From Pseudomonadota bacterium (GTDB lineage Bacteria; Myxococcota_A; UBA796; SXON01), in contig SXON01000112.1 of the NCBI GenBank assembly GCA_005778355.1, positions 1 through 64,000 of the forward strand: a DNA stretch of 64,000 bases. The letters are read 5' to 3'. Position numbers and translations under genes: made by a program. Of this stretch, positions 31,168 to 40,227 are shown piece after piece; the first letter of the stretch is position 1; every line of letters begins with the position of its first letter. The notes under the pieces were generated by a model. It was not told the DNA's origin and ran no database searches. It saw only the letters and a program-made list of their open reading frames with translations.

Positions 31168-34076
31168 GGGCGCGCCGGTCGCGGGAAATCGTCCACGTCG
31201 ATGTCCACGGATTCCCCGAAGGGCCACTCGTGGTGTTGCAGTTCCCAGGCCAGCGTTAGCCACACGTCCCCGTCGCCGTCGTCCGCGTGGCTGGCCGCGT
31301 CCACGGGAGTTCCCACGTCGCCGCGGTCCGCTGGACTACGATCGATCGGCGCGCACAGGTCCGCACCCGGCGTGCCGCAGGCAATCAGCGATGGGTCGTC
31401 GCCGGTCTCCCAGAACCACGAGACGTAGACCGTGCGATGCTCCCGGTCCGGGTAGCGCACATCGGACGGCACCGCCCCCACGCAGTTCACGAGCAGGTAC
31501 ACAGCGCCGGACGGCGCCCGGGAACCGTCCCAGCGGAAACACTCCCACTGCATTCGGATCACGTGTTCCCCCTCGGCCTTCGCGTAGGCCAGCCGTGTCG
31601 CCCCCGACTCACCGGCGTCGTACAGGCTGAGCGCGATCTCGGCCTTCTCCTCGCACGCTCCGGTGTTGACCTCCAGCCACCACGCGGTGATCCGCAGGCG
31701 AGCCACGTCGCGGGGAATCCGACTTCGCTCACCGTGACCGATGGGAATGAACTCGTAGCCGAAGCCGCCCTCCACGGTCACCGCTGTGGTGCCGCGGCCC
31801 CACCGAGAGCCCATGTAGCCGTCCTCGAAGAGCCGCATGCGGTACAGGCCGAGCCCCCAGCCCTGCGCTGGGGGGCTCGCAGGCGCGGCGCTGGGAGAAC
31901 TGCCGCCAAAGACCTGCCCGTCGGCGAAGTTGAGCGCGTTGGAGATCAGCCGGCCCGGGCTGTTCGCACACGCGGCGCCGTGGTTGTCGAGGTACCAGTG
32001 CTTGAAAAGCGCGATCCCGCCGGCGACTACCGGCGTGGACGCGCTCGTCGCGCCGGCCTGGCCGTAGTAGTCCTTGGTTGCGGTAGTGGTGGCGGGGTTG
32101 CCGCAGGCTCATCCCTGGGCCAGCAGCATCGGGTACGCCCGGCCGTCGCCGGTGCGGCCTCGCGCGGAGTACGTGTAGAGGTCGTAGGACTGTTGCACAC
32201 CTGCAGGCGTGTCCTGCGGGAACGCCTTGGTGCCGAAGATCGCGGTCGCACCCACCGACACCGCGGCGGGGGCGGCGCCCGGCGCCGACACCTCGCGTTT
32301 CACGCCCCCAGACCCGCCGCAGTTGCCGACGGCGTCGAATGGCGGGGTGCCATGGGTGTTCCCTGCGCTCTTGACGACTACCACGTTCTCCTCGCGGTAC
32401 GCTCGGGTGATGGCAAGCGACGTGGCGTCGAGTCCTCGGCTTTGCTCGTTCGTCGGGCAGTCGTCCAGGCCGTTTGGGTTCCCGATCACGCCCGCCGGGC
32501 CGTCGTTCTCATTGACCGAGTAGCTGAGGACATCGACGCCCAGCCCGCTCGGCAACGCGTGGGCCAGTTCCCCGCCGTCGTGCATGGCCTCCAGAATTTC
32601 CTCCATGCCGATCGGCCCCGACGTATCGACCCCCACCGCCATCGCGCGCCGCGCCACGCCGCTCCGGAGTTCCCGGTGAAACTCGGAGACCAGGCGAGCG
32701 TCCTGCCCGTCCATCACACTGCCGAAGGCGATGGCCGCGCAAGTCGTGCCATGGCCATCCGCGATCCGTGGCTGGACGTCGTACATGGCGGATGCCCGGT
32801 TGAAGACGCCGCTCGCGTCGATGTAGTACTTCACCCGTGGCTCCCCACCGACGCTGAGCAGCGCCGGGTGGCTCAGGTCCACGCCCGTGCCGTCGAGGAT
32901 CCCGATGGTGACATGCGGCACGTTCGCCTGCAACTCCACCGCCGAGCCGTCGGACGCCACGTCCCACATCACCGCCCAGGGGGAGAGCCCGCCCTCCGCG
33001 GAGCGGCCCAGCCCGTAACCGCCTGCACCCGAGTAACCCTGCTCCAGGTAGGCGTAGGCGCCCGCCGCCGCGACCTTCCCGCCGAGCATCAGCACCGGCG
33101 TGGCCGCGCCGGCGCCCTGGGCACTGACGCACGGCGTCGAATCGACGTCGGCCCTCAGCCCGACCGGGAGGCCGGTGCACAGGTAGGACGAAGCGAGCGA
33201 GTCGGGACGCGCCAAGTTTCGGGTCGGCCGCAGCACCCCGGCGACGCGCGGATGCGCCGCGAGCTGGGTCGCCGCGCCCGCGGGCAGGGCGACGTCTAGG
33301 GAAAAGCCGTGCCCCGTCCGCACGCGGGCGACCTCGCCCCCCAGGCGCGCCACCACACGGGCGACCTCCTCCGCCACCGCGCGGCGCGCCTCGGCACGAC
33401 GCCCGATGCGCTCGGCCCGCAGCCGCCTGAGCCCCTCGCCAGCGCCGAGCGCCTCGGCCGCGACGCAGGTGCCGAGGCTCGGTACGGCCGCCACTCCAGC
33501 AGGGTCGCGAAGCATCACCCGCCAGGTTGTCGTCCCGCCGGCGCCCTCGCCTGGAGCCGCGACGCACTCGCATGGCGCCGCATTGCCGCCGTGGTCGGGC
33601 GACAACTCCGTGCCGTCGACCGGACTGGACGCCCCGGCGAGCTCGCGCCCGAGCCTTGCGCCGCCATTGATCGGCCGGGGGCGCCTGATCAGTCGCTGGA
33701 TGCTGTAGCGAACGCCGTTCTCGTCCACGCCGTCCACGTCCTCCCGCTGGTAGCTGTACGCCCCGACGAACGGCTCCTCGTCGTCGATCGGCGCTTCCAT
33801 GCCGAAACGCTCCTGCCACACCAACTGCGAGCCCCGCTCGTACACGACGCTCCGGAAGCCCTGCCGTGCCTCCGTGCGCCGCTCGTACACCACCCAGGAG
33901 GACCGCAGCGCGTGCATCTCGACCAGGGCGCGCGAATGCGACAATGCCGTGCCCCTGCCGCGATCTTGCGCGCCGGTCTCCATGAAATCCGGGCTCCACG
34001 CGGCCGTTACCCGGGTGTCCGGCCCGCAACCGGCGTTGCACCCTGGGTCACGACCGCTACAGGCGCATCCTTCCAT
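31164..34076 (-). pseudogene. Subtilisin-like (S8) protease with an in-frame TGA
   Basis: Read straight through, this is a 970-residue subtilase: a CxCxGRDPGCxxGCGxD N-terminal motif, an inhibitor-like propeptide region, Asp395 (ILDGTGVDLSHP), His442 (GHGTTCAAIAF), the oxyanion region KSAGNTHG, and Ser678 in GATSASTP. A TGA at 32109-32111 (codon 656) interrupts it 22 codons before the catalytic Ser. The frame on both sides is the same and open, and the downstream part continues as normal protease plus a beta-sandwich-like C-terminal domain. A CGA-to-TGA change would suffice. It is either a recent nonsense mutation, a sequence error or read-through; the truncated product would be inactive. No export signal is evident. 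Confidence 0.8.
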
Positions 34077-34082
34077 GGTGGC

Positions 34083-34472
34083 CTAGAACGGCTTGCCGCC
34101 GACCCACACGTCGCCCGTGAACGACTCCACCGTCGCCCCGGTGCTGCCCACGCGAATCACCGGGGTGAAGTACGGCATCAGCGAGCCGTTCGCGGTGCTG
34201 TTGGTCTGGCCGCGGATCAGGGTCGGAGCGGCCGCCGGGGCTGCGAGCGCGATGGCCGTGCTGTTGGCGACGAAGTAGTTGCTGTCCATCGACGGCCCTT
34301 CCTTGTGGATGGCCCCGATCTCGACATTCGCGGTGGAACTCGTCGCAAACACCACGTAGATCACGTCCTTCACCTTGAGGCCCCAGTCCTGGACGGCCAG
34401 CGGCCAGTCCCTGTCAGCACCGGCGGCGCCCGTGGAGAAGGTCATGTGAGAAGCAACCTTTACCCCCTGCAT
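34083..34472 (-). CDS. Hypothetical protein, first gene of the subtilase operon
   Basis: This 129-residue protein has no recognised domain; it looks like an all-beta fold rich in Val, Thr and Ala (VKDVIYVVFATSSTANVEIGA, TPVIRVGSTGATVESFTGDV). I start it at ATG 34472, preceded by GGAG with a 6-base spacer. Longer frames (to 34556) would read through the palindromic repeats. It ends 6 bases before the subtilase start. It could be a pilus- or phage-tail-like structural subunit or the protease's substrate; nothing decides this. Confidence 0.6.
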   Translation of the reverse strand: MQGVKVASHMTFSTGAAGADRDWPLAVQDWGLKVKDVIYVVFATSSTANVEIGAIHKEGPSMDSNYFVANSTAIALAAPAAAPTLIRGQTNSTANGSLMPYFTPVIRVGSTGATVESFTGDVWVGGKPF

Positions 34473-34476
34473 TCTT

Positions 34477-34502
34477 GACTCCATGGAGGGGACTCCATGG
34501 AG
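34477..34502. promoter_or_regulatory. Tandem palindromic repeats, candidate operator
   Basis: GACTCCATGGAG occurs twice at a 14-base period (34477-34488 and 34491-34502), and each contains the perfect 10-base palindrome CTCCATGGAG. They lie immediately upstream of the first gene of the subtilase operon. Tandem palindromes at a promoter usually mark a dimeric repressor or activator site. They also supply the GGAG used as Shine-Dalgarno. Confidence 0.5.
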
Positions 34503-34888
34503 AATCAAATCGTACTGCGACCGGCACGCAGGCGCAAGAAAACTTCGCAAGATCAACCCCCGGCCATTGCCGCCCGCCGTCGGTACCCGTCGCGCGCGCG
34601 ATCATACTGACACTGCCGAGCTCCCAGAGCCGGCGGCTCGCCTCGATCGGCGCGCGCCGACAGCCCTGGGAACGCCGACACGCCCAGGGTGGGGTCCTAA
34701 TGACGCCTCAGATCCGAACCAGGTCCACGCCCGCCGATCGACGCTATCGCCAGCCCGTGCGGCAACAACTCCACCGCACCTCCCGGACCCAGCCACTTGT
34801 TGCCTCGCGGGGTTAAGTCGCGACCAAAAAATGGTCTGTTTCGCTGCCGCAAACCGCAGTGCCCCGACATCCCACCGAGGCCGAGTCG
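34503..34888. other. Intergenic stretch without a supported gene
   Basis: Frames are open here on both strands but none has protein-like composition, a plausible start or a recognisable motif. I see nothing beyond the flanking palindromes and the gene remnant that follows. It may carry the promoter of the minus-strand subtilase operon. Confidence 0.6.
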
Positions 34889-34999
34889 GCATTCCTCCGG
34901 GTGGCCAAACGAACAGCTCACCACGTTGCCGAAGGGGATGGCGTGTAGGGCGACCAACGGGGGGTGGTAGTCCGTGACGTCACGCTCCGGTCGAAGTTC
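34889..34999 (-). pseudogene. Orphan 3'-end remnant of the subtilase-operon lipoprotein
   Basis: This 37-codon stretch reads ELRPERDVTDYHPPLVALHA, then IPFGNVVSCSFGHPEEC. It matches the C-terminus of the lipoprotein at 30631 (ELRPECQDADYNP, then LMVALHAVPIGNVVSCSFGQPEEC), with most differences silent or conservative. Upstream homology continues to about 35015 but meets a TAG where the intact gene has TAC, and the natural stop codon is lost. It is a decayed partial duplicate, about 4 kb away and upstream of the operon. Confidence 0.75.
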
Positions 35000-35101
35000 C
35001 TACGTCGCCTCGATTCGATCCGTACACGCCAATCGATGGACCGGCTCCGCACCCCCAACCCGGTCGACCTCGCGCCCGCGCTCCGCCGGCTAAGCTCCCG
35101 C

Positions 35102-35947
35102 ATGCTCGCTCTCCTCGCCTGCACCGGGTCAACACCCGGCGACACCCCCGACGACAGCGACACCGCCCACGACAGCGACAGCAACAGCTCCAACGACAGC
35201 GACAGCTCCAACGACACCGCCCCCGAGGGCCTCGGCGTCACCTTGCTCGCCGGGGGCCTCGACGGCCTCGTGGACGCGGTCGAGGCCACCGACGGCAGTC
35301 TCTACGTCGCCGACGCAGGCGGCGCCTGGCTCATCACCGGCGACGCACCCACGCGCGTGTACGAAACCCCCGGCTTCCTGTCCCCCGACAGCACCGGCGG
35401 CGCCTTCCTAAGTCCCGGCGGCGACATCGTGTCGCTGCCGAGCGGTACCCCCATCGAGGGCACCGGTGACTACGCCCCGGTCGGGCTCGACCTCATGGTC
35501 ACCGACCAGGGCGACCGGCTCACCTTCCCCGGCACCGACCCCGCGTCCGGCGCCTTCGGCACCTACACCGTCAAGGCCGACGGCGGTGCGGTGCCGCTGG
35601 TGGGCGAGGGCTACACCGCCGCGCAACGCTGGCTCTTCCGTCCCGAGGGGGAAACAACCTGGAGCACCGACGCCGACGGCGACCTCTGGCTCGTGGCCGA
35701 CGGGGAAGACATGGCCACCGTCGTGGCGACTGGCGTTCCCACCGGCGGTCTCACGGGGAGCCTCGACGGCTCGACGCTCTACCTCGGGGGCGGCAGCTCG
35801 CTCTGGGCCTACGACGTGGCCACCGCCACGCTCGTTGAGCACCCGCTGCAGCTCGACGCCGAAGTGTTGAGCGTCCACCGCAGCGCCGACGGCCTCGGCG
35901 GGATCCTCACCACGGCCACCGGCGTGTACCGGGTGACGTGGCCCTGA
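35102..35947 (+). CDS. Putative lipoprotein with beta-propeller-like repeats
   Basis: ATG 35102 gives a minimal signal (MLALLAC, Cys 7), then a D/S/N-rich linker (TAHDSDSNSSNDSDSSND) and about 240 residues of short beta repeats (GSLYVADAGGAWLITGD, STDADGDLWLVADGED, STLYLGGGSSLWAYD). These suggest a WD40/NHL-like propeller of 5-6 blades. The frame is open back to 34964, but the extension is atypical. The stop overlaps the start of the downstream CapA-like gene by 10 bases, so the two are coupled. Confidence 0.7.
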   Translation: MLALLACTGSTPGDTPDDSDTAHDSDSNSSNDSDSSNDTAPEGLGVTLLAGGLDGLVDAVEATDGSLYVADAGGAWLITGDAPTRVYETPGFLSPDSTGGAFLSPGGDIVSLPSGTPIEGTGDYAPVGLDLMVTDQGDRLTFPGTDPASGAFGTYTVKADGGAVPLVGEGYTAAQRWLFRPEGETTWSTDADGDLWLVADGEDMATVVATGVPTGGLTGSLDGSTLYLGGGSSLWAYDVATATLVEHPLQLDAEVLSVHRSADGLGGILTTATGVYRVTWP

Positions 35948-37161
35948 TCCCGCTCCTCGCCTGCATCGACGCGCCCGAGCCGCCCTGTGTCAGCTTCGCG
36001 GGCGACCTGGCCCTCGGTCGCGACATCGCCGCCGCCCTCGACCAGCGCCCCCCGCCCTGGGACCGCCTGTCGCCCGGCGACAGCTGGGTGGCCAACCTCG
36101 AGGGCACCGTGGCCGAGGGCGCCTGCCTGAAAGACCCGCCCTACTGCCTCGGCTTCCCGGAGAACGCCCTCGACCACCTCGCCCCCTTCGGCGCGCTCTC
36201 GCTCGCCAACAACCACGCGCGCGACCACGGGACGGCCGGGCTCGGCGCCACGATCCGCGCCCTCCGTGCTCGCGGGATTGTCCCACTGCTGGAATCGCAA
36301 CGACCCACCGTCGTTTCCCTCGCGGGCCTCGACATGGCGCTGGTGCCGGTCGACCTCGCCGCCACCGACAGCCAGCTCGCCCTGGAGCGCGCACGCCTCG
36401 CGCTGGTGCTCGCCCGGTCAATCGCCTCCTGGGTCGTGGCCCTCCCCCACTGGGGCACCGAGGGGGTGACCGAGCTGGGCCCAGGCCAGGCCGAGGCCGC
36501 GGCGCTCTTGCACGCCTGGGGGGCCGACCTCGTGGTGGGCACCGGCGCGCACGTGGTTCAGCCATCAGACTGCGAGACCGGCACCTGGTACGGCCTCGGC
36601 AACCACCTCTTCGACCAGTCGCCACCGAGCTCGCACGAGGGCGCCGTGCTGCGTGCCTGTCGGGTGGACGGGGGGCTCGAGCTCACCGAGACACGCACCC
36701 GTCGCCAGCTCCCCTCCCCGTTGCCCTCGCCGGTGGACGGTGTCACGACCCAGTGTGTGCTTCCCGCTCGGTCCCCGCCCAACCTCGCCTGGCAGGCGCA
36801 CCCCTGGCGGGATCACTTCCGCGCCGTCCAGCCCTTCGCAAGGGGCGATCTCTGGCTCGGCCTGCACGAGCGCTGGTCGGACATCGACGACGAGGTGGGA
36901 CTCCGTCCCTACGTCTTTCGCATGACCGCCCGGGGCTACGACGAGGTCTGGCGCGGCTCCTCCCTCGCGCGCCCGCTCGTGGCCGCGCAGCTCATCCAGG
37001 TTGACGGCGAGGAGTTCCTCTGCGCCCTGCACCGGGGCGACAGTTTCCTGCATCCCGACGTCGCCACCCGCGAGCGCATTCACATCGTGTACCAGTGGAA
37101 CGGTTTCGGCTTTCGCGGCGTGGATCACCCCGCCGCGCAGGCCGCCTGCGAAGCCTTCTGA
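35938..37161 (+). CDS. CapA-like metallophosphoesterase-fold lipoprotein
   Basis: This 407-residue protein of the CapA (PGA synthesis) family has a short signal from GTG 35938 (LIPLLAC, Cys 9) and then the conserved blocks CVSFAGDLALGRD, WVANLEGTVAE, LANNHARDHG, VALPHWGTE and VVGTGAHVVQ. CapA proteins take part in poly-gamma-glutamate capsule export or retention, but many homologues occur without capB/capC, as here. A C-terminal domain of about 150 residues (LWLGLHERWSDIDDEVGLRPYVF) is extra to the family. It is coupled to the upstream propeller-like lipoprotein. Confidence 0.85.
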   Translation: MALIPLLACIDAPEPPCVSFAGDLALGRDIAAALDQRPPPWDRLSPGDSWVANLEGTVAEGACLKDPPYCLGFPENALDHLAPFGALSLANNHARDHGTAGLGATIRALRARGIVPLLESQRPTVVSLAGLDMALVPVDLAATDSQLALERARLALVLARSIASWVVALPHWGTEGVTELGPGQAEAAALLHAWGADLVVGTGAHVVQPSDCETGTWYGLGNHLFDQSPPSSHEGAVLRACRVDGGLELTETRTRRQLPSPLPSPVDGVTTQCVLPARSPPNLAWQAHPWRDHFRAVQPFARGDLWLGLHERWSDIDDEVGLRPYVFRMTARGYDEVWRGSSLARPLVAAQLIQVDGEEFLCALHRGDSFLHPDVATRERIHIVYQWNGFGFRGVDHPAAQAACEAF

Positions 37162-37215
37162 CCGATCATCGCCTCCACGCGATCAGCCGCGCGCGTGGAA
37201 AAAGGGAAAAAAGGT

Positions 37216-37239
37216 GTCGGAGGTTAAGGGTTAAGACTT
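37216..37239. repeat. 24-base dispersed repeat, copy 1
   Basis: Identical 24-base sequence (core GGAGGTTAAGGGTTAAGACT) to copy 2 at 43570-43593; a flanking A-run and GG on the left match too, with one difference. It lies in the 103-base gap before an FG-GAP lipoprotein gene, about 26 bases ahead of its GTG. AT-rich content stands out against the surroundings. Confidence 0.85.
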
Positions 37240-37264
37240 AGGTCGACGGGGCTACACTCCCCCC

Positions 37265-38572
37265 GTGCTGCTCCTCCTCCTCGCCTGCGCGACCCCCCTA
37301 CCGGACGACTCGTCCGAGGTCGCCTGCCCGCCGCCGCCCGACCCCTGCCCACAGGGCGTCACCGGTCCCGCAGCGGCCGGTATCGAGATGCTCCCTGCGG
37401 TGGCGGTGCCCCACGGTCCGGCATGGCTCGTGGTTGGCGACCTCGCAGGCGTCGGCACCATGCAGGTGTACGTGGGCACCAACACCACCGTCACCCGGCT
37501 CGACGGCGAGGGTTGGACCGTCGCGACCGACATCTGGACGCAGCCCGACGACGGCACCGCCGTGTTCCCGCTGGTGGCTGATCTCACCGGCGACGGCACG
37601 CTCGACCTCGCCATCGGCCTCCCCGGAAGCGACGACGGCAACGGCCAGGTGATCGTCTTCCCTGGGCCCGTCACCGGACCCGTGAACTGGGACAGCCCCC
37701 ACCTTGAGCTCAAGGGTGGCGGCGGCCTCGGCTTCGAACCGGCCACCGGCGACTTCGATGGCGACGGACAGCTCGACCTCCTGGTGAACGGCCACGGCTT
37801 TGCGATGATCAAGCGCGGACCGTTTGACGCCGACGCGTCCTTCGACCCCGACGTCGACACCCTCCTCCAGGGCCCAGCCGACGCGCCCTCGCTCTACGCG
37901 ACGGCGGCAAACCTCGACGGCGACGGCGTGAGCGACGTGGTGTACAGCCTCACGGATGCCCCCAGCTGCCTCGACTACGGCACTCAGTTGGGAACCGCCA
38001 CGGGACCCCTCGGCCCTGGCCTAGCCACGTTGACGGAGCTACCATCCGACGTCGGCCAGGCCTTCTACACGCTGTACGACGACGCGGCCGGGAGTTCGCG
38101 CGGAGCGCCACCCCTCGCCGCCGACGCCGACGGCGACGGGCTCGACGACCTCGTGGTGTACGCCCTTTCCACCGAGTTTCACCCCGCGAGTCCCGTCGTC
38201 GCCGCGCTCTACCCCTCGCCGGTCGGCACCCGCGACCCCGTGTACTTCGGCCTCGCATCGCAAGTCAGCCTCGCCGAGCTGACCCAGAGCGGCGCGCTAT
38301 TGAGCGAACTCGGCGACCTCGATAACGACGGCCTCGCCGACCTCTTCACCGGCGGGGCCATCCTCGCAGGCCCTCTCGCCGACCTCTCGCCCCCCGACCG
38401 CGAAGCATGCACCGTGGCTTACGACTACGTGCTGGCCAACCAGGCCGCAGGGGCCGCGGCGAGTTGGCTCGGCGACCTCGATGGTGACGGCGACAACGAG
38501 CTGGTGATCGCCGGTGACGGGGAGGACAACGAGGGCGCTGTGCAAGTCCTGGTCGGTCCAGTCGCGATTTAA
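37265..38572 (+). CDS. FG-GAP repeat lipoprotein
   Basis: This 435-residue lipoprotein starts at GTG 37265 with a minimal signal (VLLLLLAC, Cys 8). FG-GAP units follow (DLTGDGTLDLAIG, DFDGDGQLDLLVN, DADGDGLDDLVVY, DLDNDGLADLFTG, DLDGDGDNELVIA), forming an integrin-like calcium-binding propeller on the cell surface. It ends opposite the convergent IDO-like gene with a 4-base overlap. No enzyme domain is present; such proteins are usually adhesive or of unknown role. Confidence 0.85.
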   Translation: MLLLLLACATPLPDDSSEVACPPPPDPCPQGVTGPAAAGIEMLPAVAVPHGPAWLVVGDLAGVGTMQVYVGTNTTVTRLDGEGWTVATDIWTQPDDGTAVFPLVADLTGDGTLDLAIGLPGSDDGNGQVIVFPGPVTGPVNWDSPHLELKGGGGLGFEPATGDFDGDGQLDLLVNGHGFAMIKRGPFDADASFDPDVDTLLQGPADAPSLYATAANLDGDGVSDVVYSLTDAPSCLDYGTQLGTATGPLGPGLATLTELPSDVGQAFYTLYDDAAGSSRGAPPLAADADGDGLDDLVVYALSTEFHPASPVVAALYPSPVGTRDPVYFGLASQVSLAELTQSGALLSELGDLDNDGLADLFTGGAILAGPLADLSPPDREACTVAYDYVLANQAAGAAASWLGDLDGDGDNELVIAGDGEDNEGAVQVLVGPVAI

Positions 38573-40200
38573 TCCCCGAATCGCGCGCGCACCCGCCGAG
38601 CCAGCAGCACCGCCAGGGAAAGATGCAGCCGCTCGGCGAAGCCCGGTCGCGTCTCGCAGAGCACGTGGAGGTGCTCCCGGGGCAACACGTCCACCGCGAC
38701 GGCTCCGCGCGCCACCACGTCGGCGCTGGCGGGCTCATTGTCGACGAAGGACACCTCGCCGAACACCTCGCCCGGACCGAGCACCGCCACCACCTCGCCG
38801 CCCGGCGCGCGAACCTCCTCCTCGCCCCGGTGAACAAGGTACAAGCTGGCCCCCCGGCTCCCTCGTTTGAGGAGAACCGTGCCGCCCTCCGCCTCTCGGC
38901 GCCACGCCGCCACCAAGACCGCGAGCATGTCGGCTGGCCCGAGGTGCCGCAGGGGTAGCGTGGCCCCCACGTTCCCGACGTTGGTCACGAAAGCGGCGTC
39001 GGTCTCGGCCACGCGTTCGGTCATCTGGTGCTCGAAGCGCAGAACGCGCTCGTCTTCCAGCGCCACCACGCCGCCGGTCGACATGTAGGCGCCCGGCGCG
39101 CCGGGGCCCTCGGCACGGAGGTACGCCGCCCCGCGTTTCTGGTGCACCAGTCGCCACGCCTTGAGCGCCGACAGGCCGGCGTTGAACAGGCCAGCCAGCT
39201 GCGAGTCACCGCTCTCTTCCACGAACTGCCGCAGGACGGGACCGGCCGCGTCGGCGGCCTCGAGGAACCGCTGGTGACGCCCGGGGAGAAATCGTCGCGT
39301 GTGCACCACGCTCTTGCCCATCCCCGACCGCCGCGCGACCGACAGCACGCTGTCGAGCACCTGCAGGGAGCCCACCTGCGGACCGGAGGCTCCTTCCAGC
39401 ACGCCCTCCCCCTCGTCGATACCCCAGAGCGTGGCCGGCTGGATCAGCGTCATGAAGTCGCTGCCGGTGAAAACGCCCTTCTGCACGTAGTGTTTGAAGG
39501 GCCGCCCCATGGCGCTGATCTCCTCGTGGAGCCGCTCCAGGAGCCACGCGCAGCGATGGGCATTTCGTCGCGACGCGGCCTCGACGAGGCGCACGCAGGT
39601 GAGCACGGCGCGCGCCCCGAGCGCCTCCGTCTCGATGCCGGTGCGCACGAAGGCACGCAGGGTCTCGTCTTTCGGAGGTGAGAGCCAGAGGACCGCAGGC
39701 TCGGCCCCGCCGTCGAGCAAGGCCTCGATCTCGTAGGTACTGCCGCCCTCGCGACCGGGGAGGCGCCAGTTGGCGGTCACCATCGCCGCGAGGTTCCCCA
39801 CCCGGGGGTGACCCGCCCGAGAGGCCAGCGCTCGCCAGGGCCCCTCGATCCCGGGCGGCAAGACAAGCTTCTGCCTCTGGTATTCCTCGGCCGCCGGCGG
39901 CAGGCGGTCCCAGCGGTAGGCGTGACCAAGCACCGAGAGCACCGTGAGCAGGCGGTCCGCCTCGGACTCGGTGAGCGTGGTCACGACTGCATCGACGCCC
40001 TCCGCGGGCTTCGCGAAGCGCGCCTCCAACCATTCCCGCGCGCCCTCGCCATGGAAGTGCTCGGGCAAGTCACGAGCCGCCTCGACCCAGGGCGCCCAAT
40101 CGCTCGGCAGCGCGTCGCTTGGCACGCGCCTCGGCATGAAACCGAGACCTCGAGCGAGGTCGGCATGGAGCGACGCGCGAAGGGCCGCGACCGAGGACAC
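38569..40200 (-). CDS. IDO-like haem dioxygenase domain fused to a cyclic-nucleotide-binding fold
   Basis: The first 390 or so residues carry blocks typical of the indoleamine 2,3-dioxygenase/PrnB superfamily: LTVLSVLGHAYRWDRLPPAA, NLAAMVTANWRLPG, PGRHQRFLEAADAAGPVLRQ and, near residue 370, AYMSTGGV in place of the usual TGTGG. The last 120 residues form a cNMP-binding fold (GGTVLLKRGSRGASLYLVHRG, PGEVFGEVSFVDNEPASADV). The phosphate-binding cassette lacks the canonical Arg (PASADV), so cAMP binding is doubtful. Substrate is unknown; tryptophan or an indole derivative would be the default guess. ATG 40200 begins the frame. It stands alone on this strand. Confidence 0.7.
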   Translation of the reverse strand: MSSVAALRASLHADLARGLGFMPRRVPSDALPSDWAPWVEAARDLPEHFHGEGAREWLEARFAKPAEGVDAVVTTLTESEADRLLTVLSVLGHAYRWDRLPPAAEEYQRQKLVLPPGIEGPWRALASRAGHPRVGNLAAMVTANWRLPGREGGSTYEIEALLDGGAEPAVLWLSPPKDETLRAFVRTGIETEALGARAVLTCVRLVEAASRRNAHRCAWLLERLHEEISAMGRPFKHYVQKGVFTGSDFMTLIQPATLWGIDEGEGVLEGASGPQVGSLQVLDSVLSVARRSGMGKSVVHTRRFLPGRHQRFLEAADAAGPVLRQFVEESGDSQLAGLFNAGLSALKAWRLVHQKRGAAYLRAEGPGAPGAYMSTGGVVALEDERVLRFEHQMTERVAETDAAFVTNVGNVGATLPLRHLGPADMLAVLVAAWRREAEGGTVLLKRGSRGASLYLVHRGEEEVRAPGGEVVAVLGPGEVFGEVSFVDNEPASADVVARGAVAVDVLPREHLHVLCETRPGFAERLHLSLAVLLARRVRARFGD

Positions 40201-40227
40201 GCGATGGCTACCCGCGAGAGCGGCAGC

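Noticed and set aside
32109..32111. Selenocysteine at the TGA in the subtilase
   Set aside because: No SECIS-like hairpin is obvious after the codon, subtilases do not use Sec here, and a single nonsense mutation is simpler.
34483..34977. Plus-strand 164-codon frame before the propeller lipoprotein
   Set aside because: Basic, low-complexity composition with no motif or signal; it overlaps the palindromes and the lipoprotein remnant.
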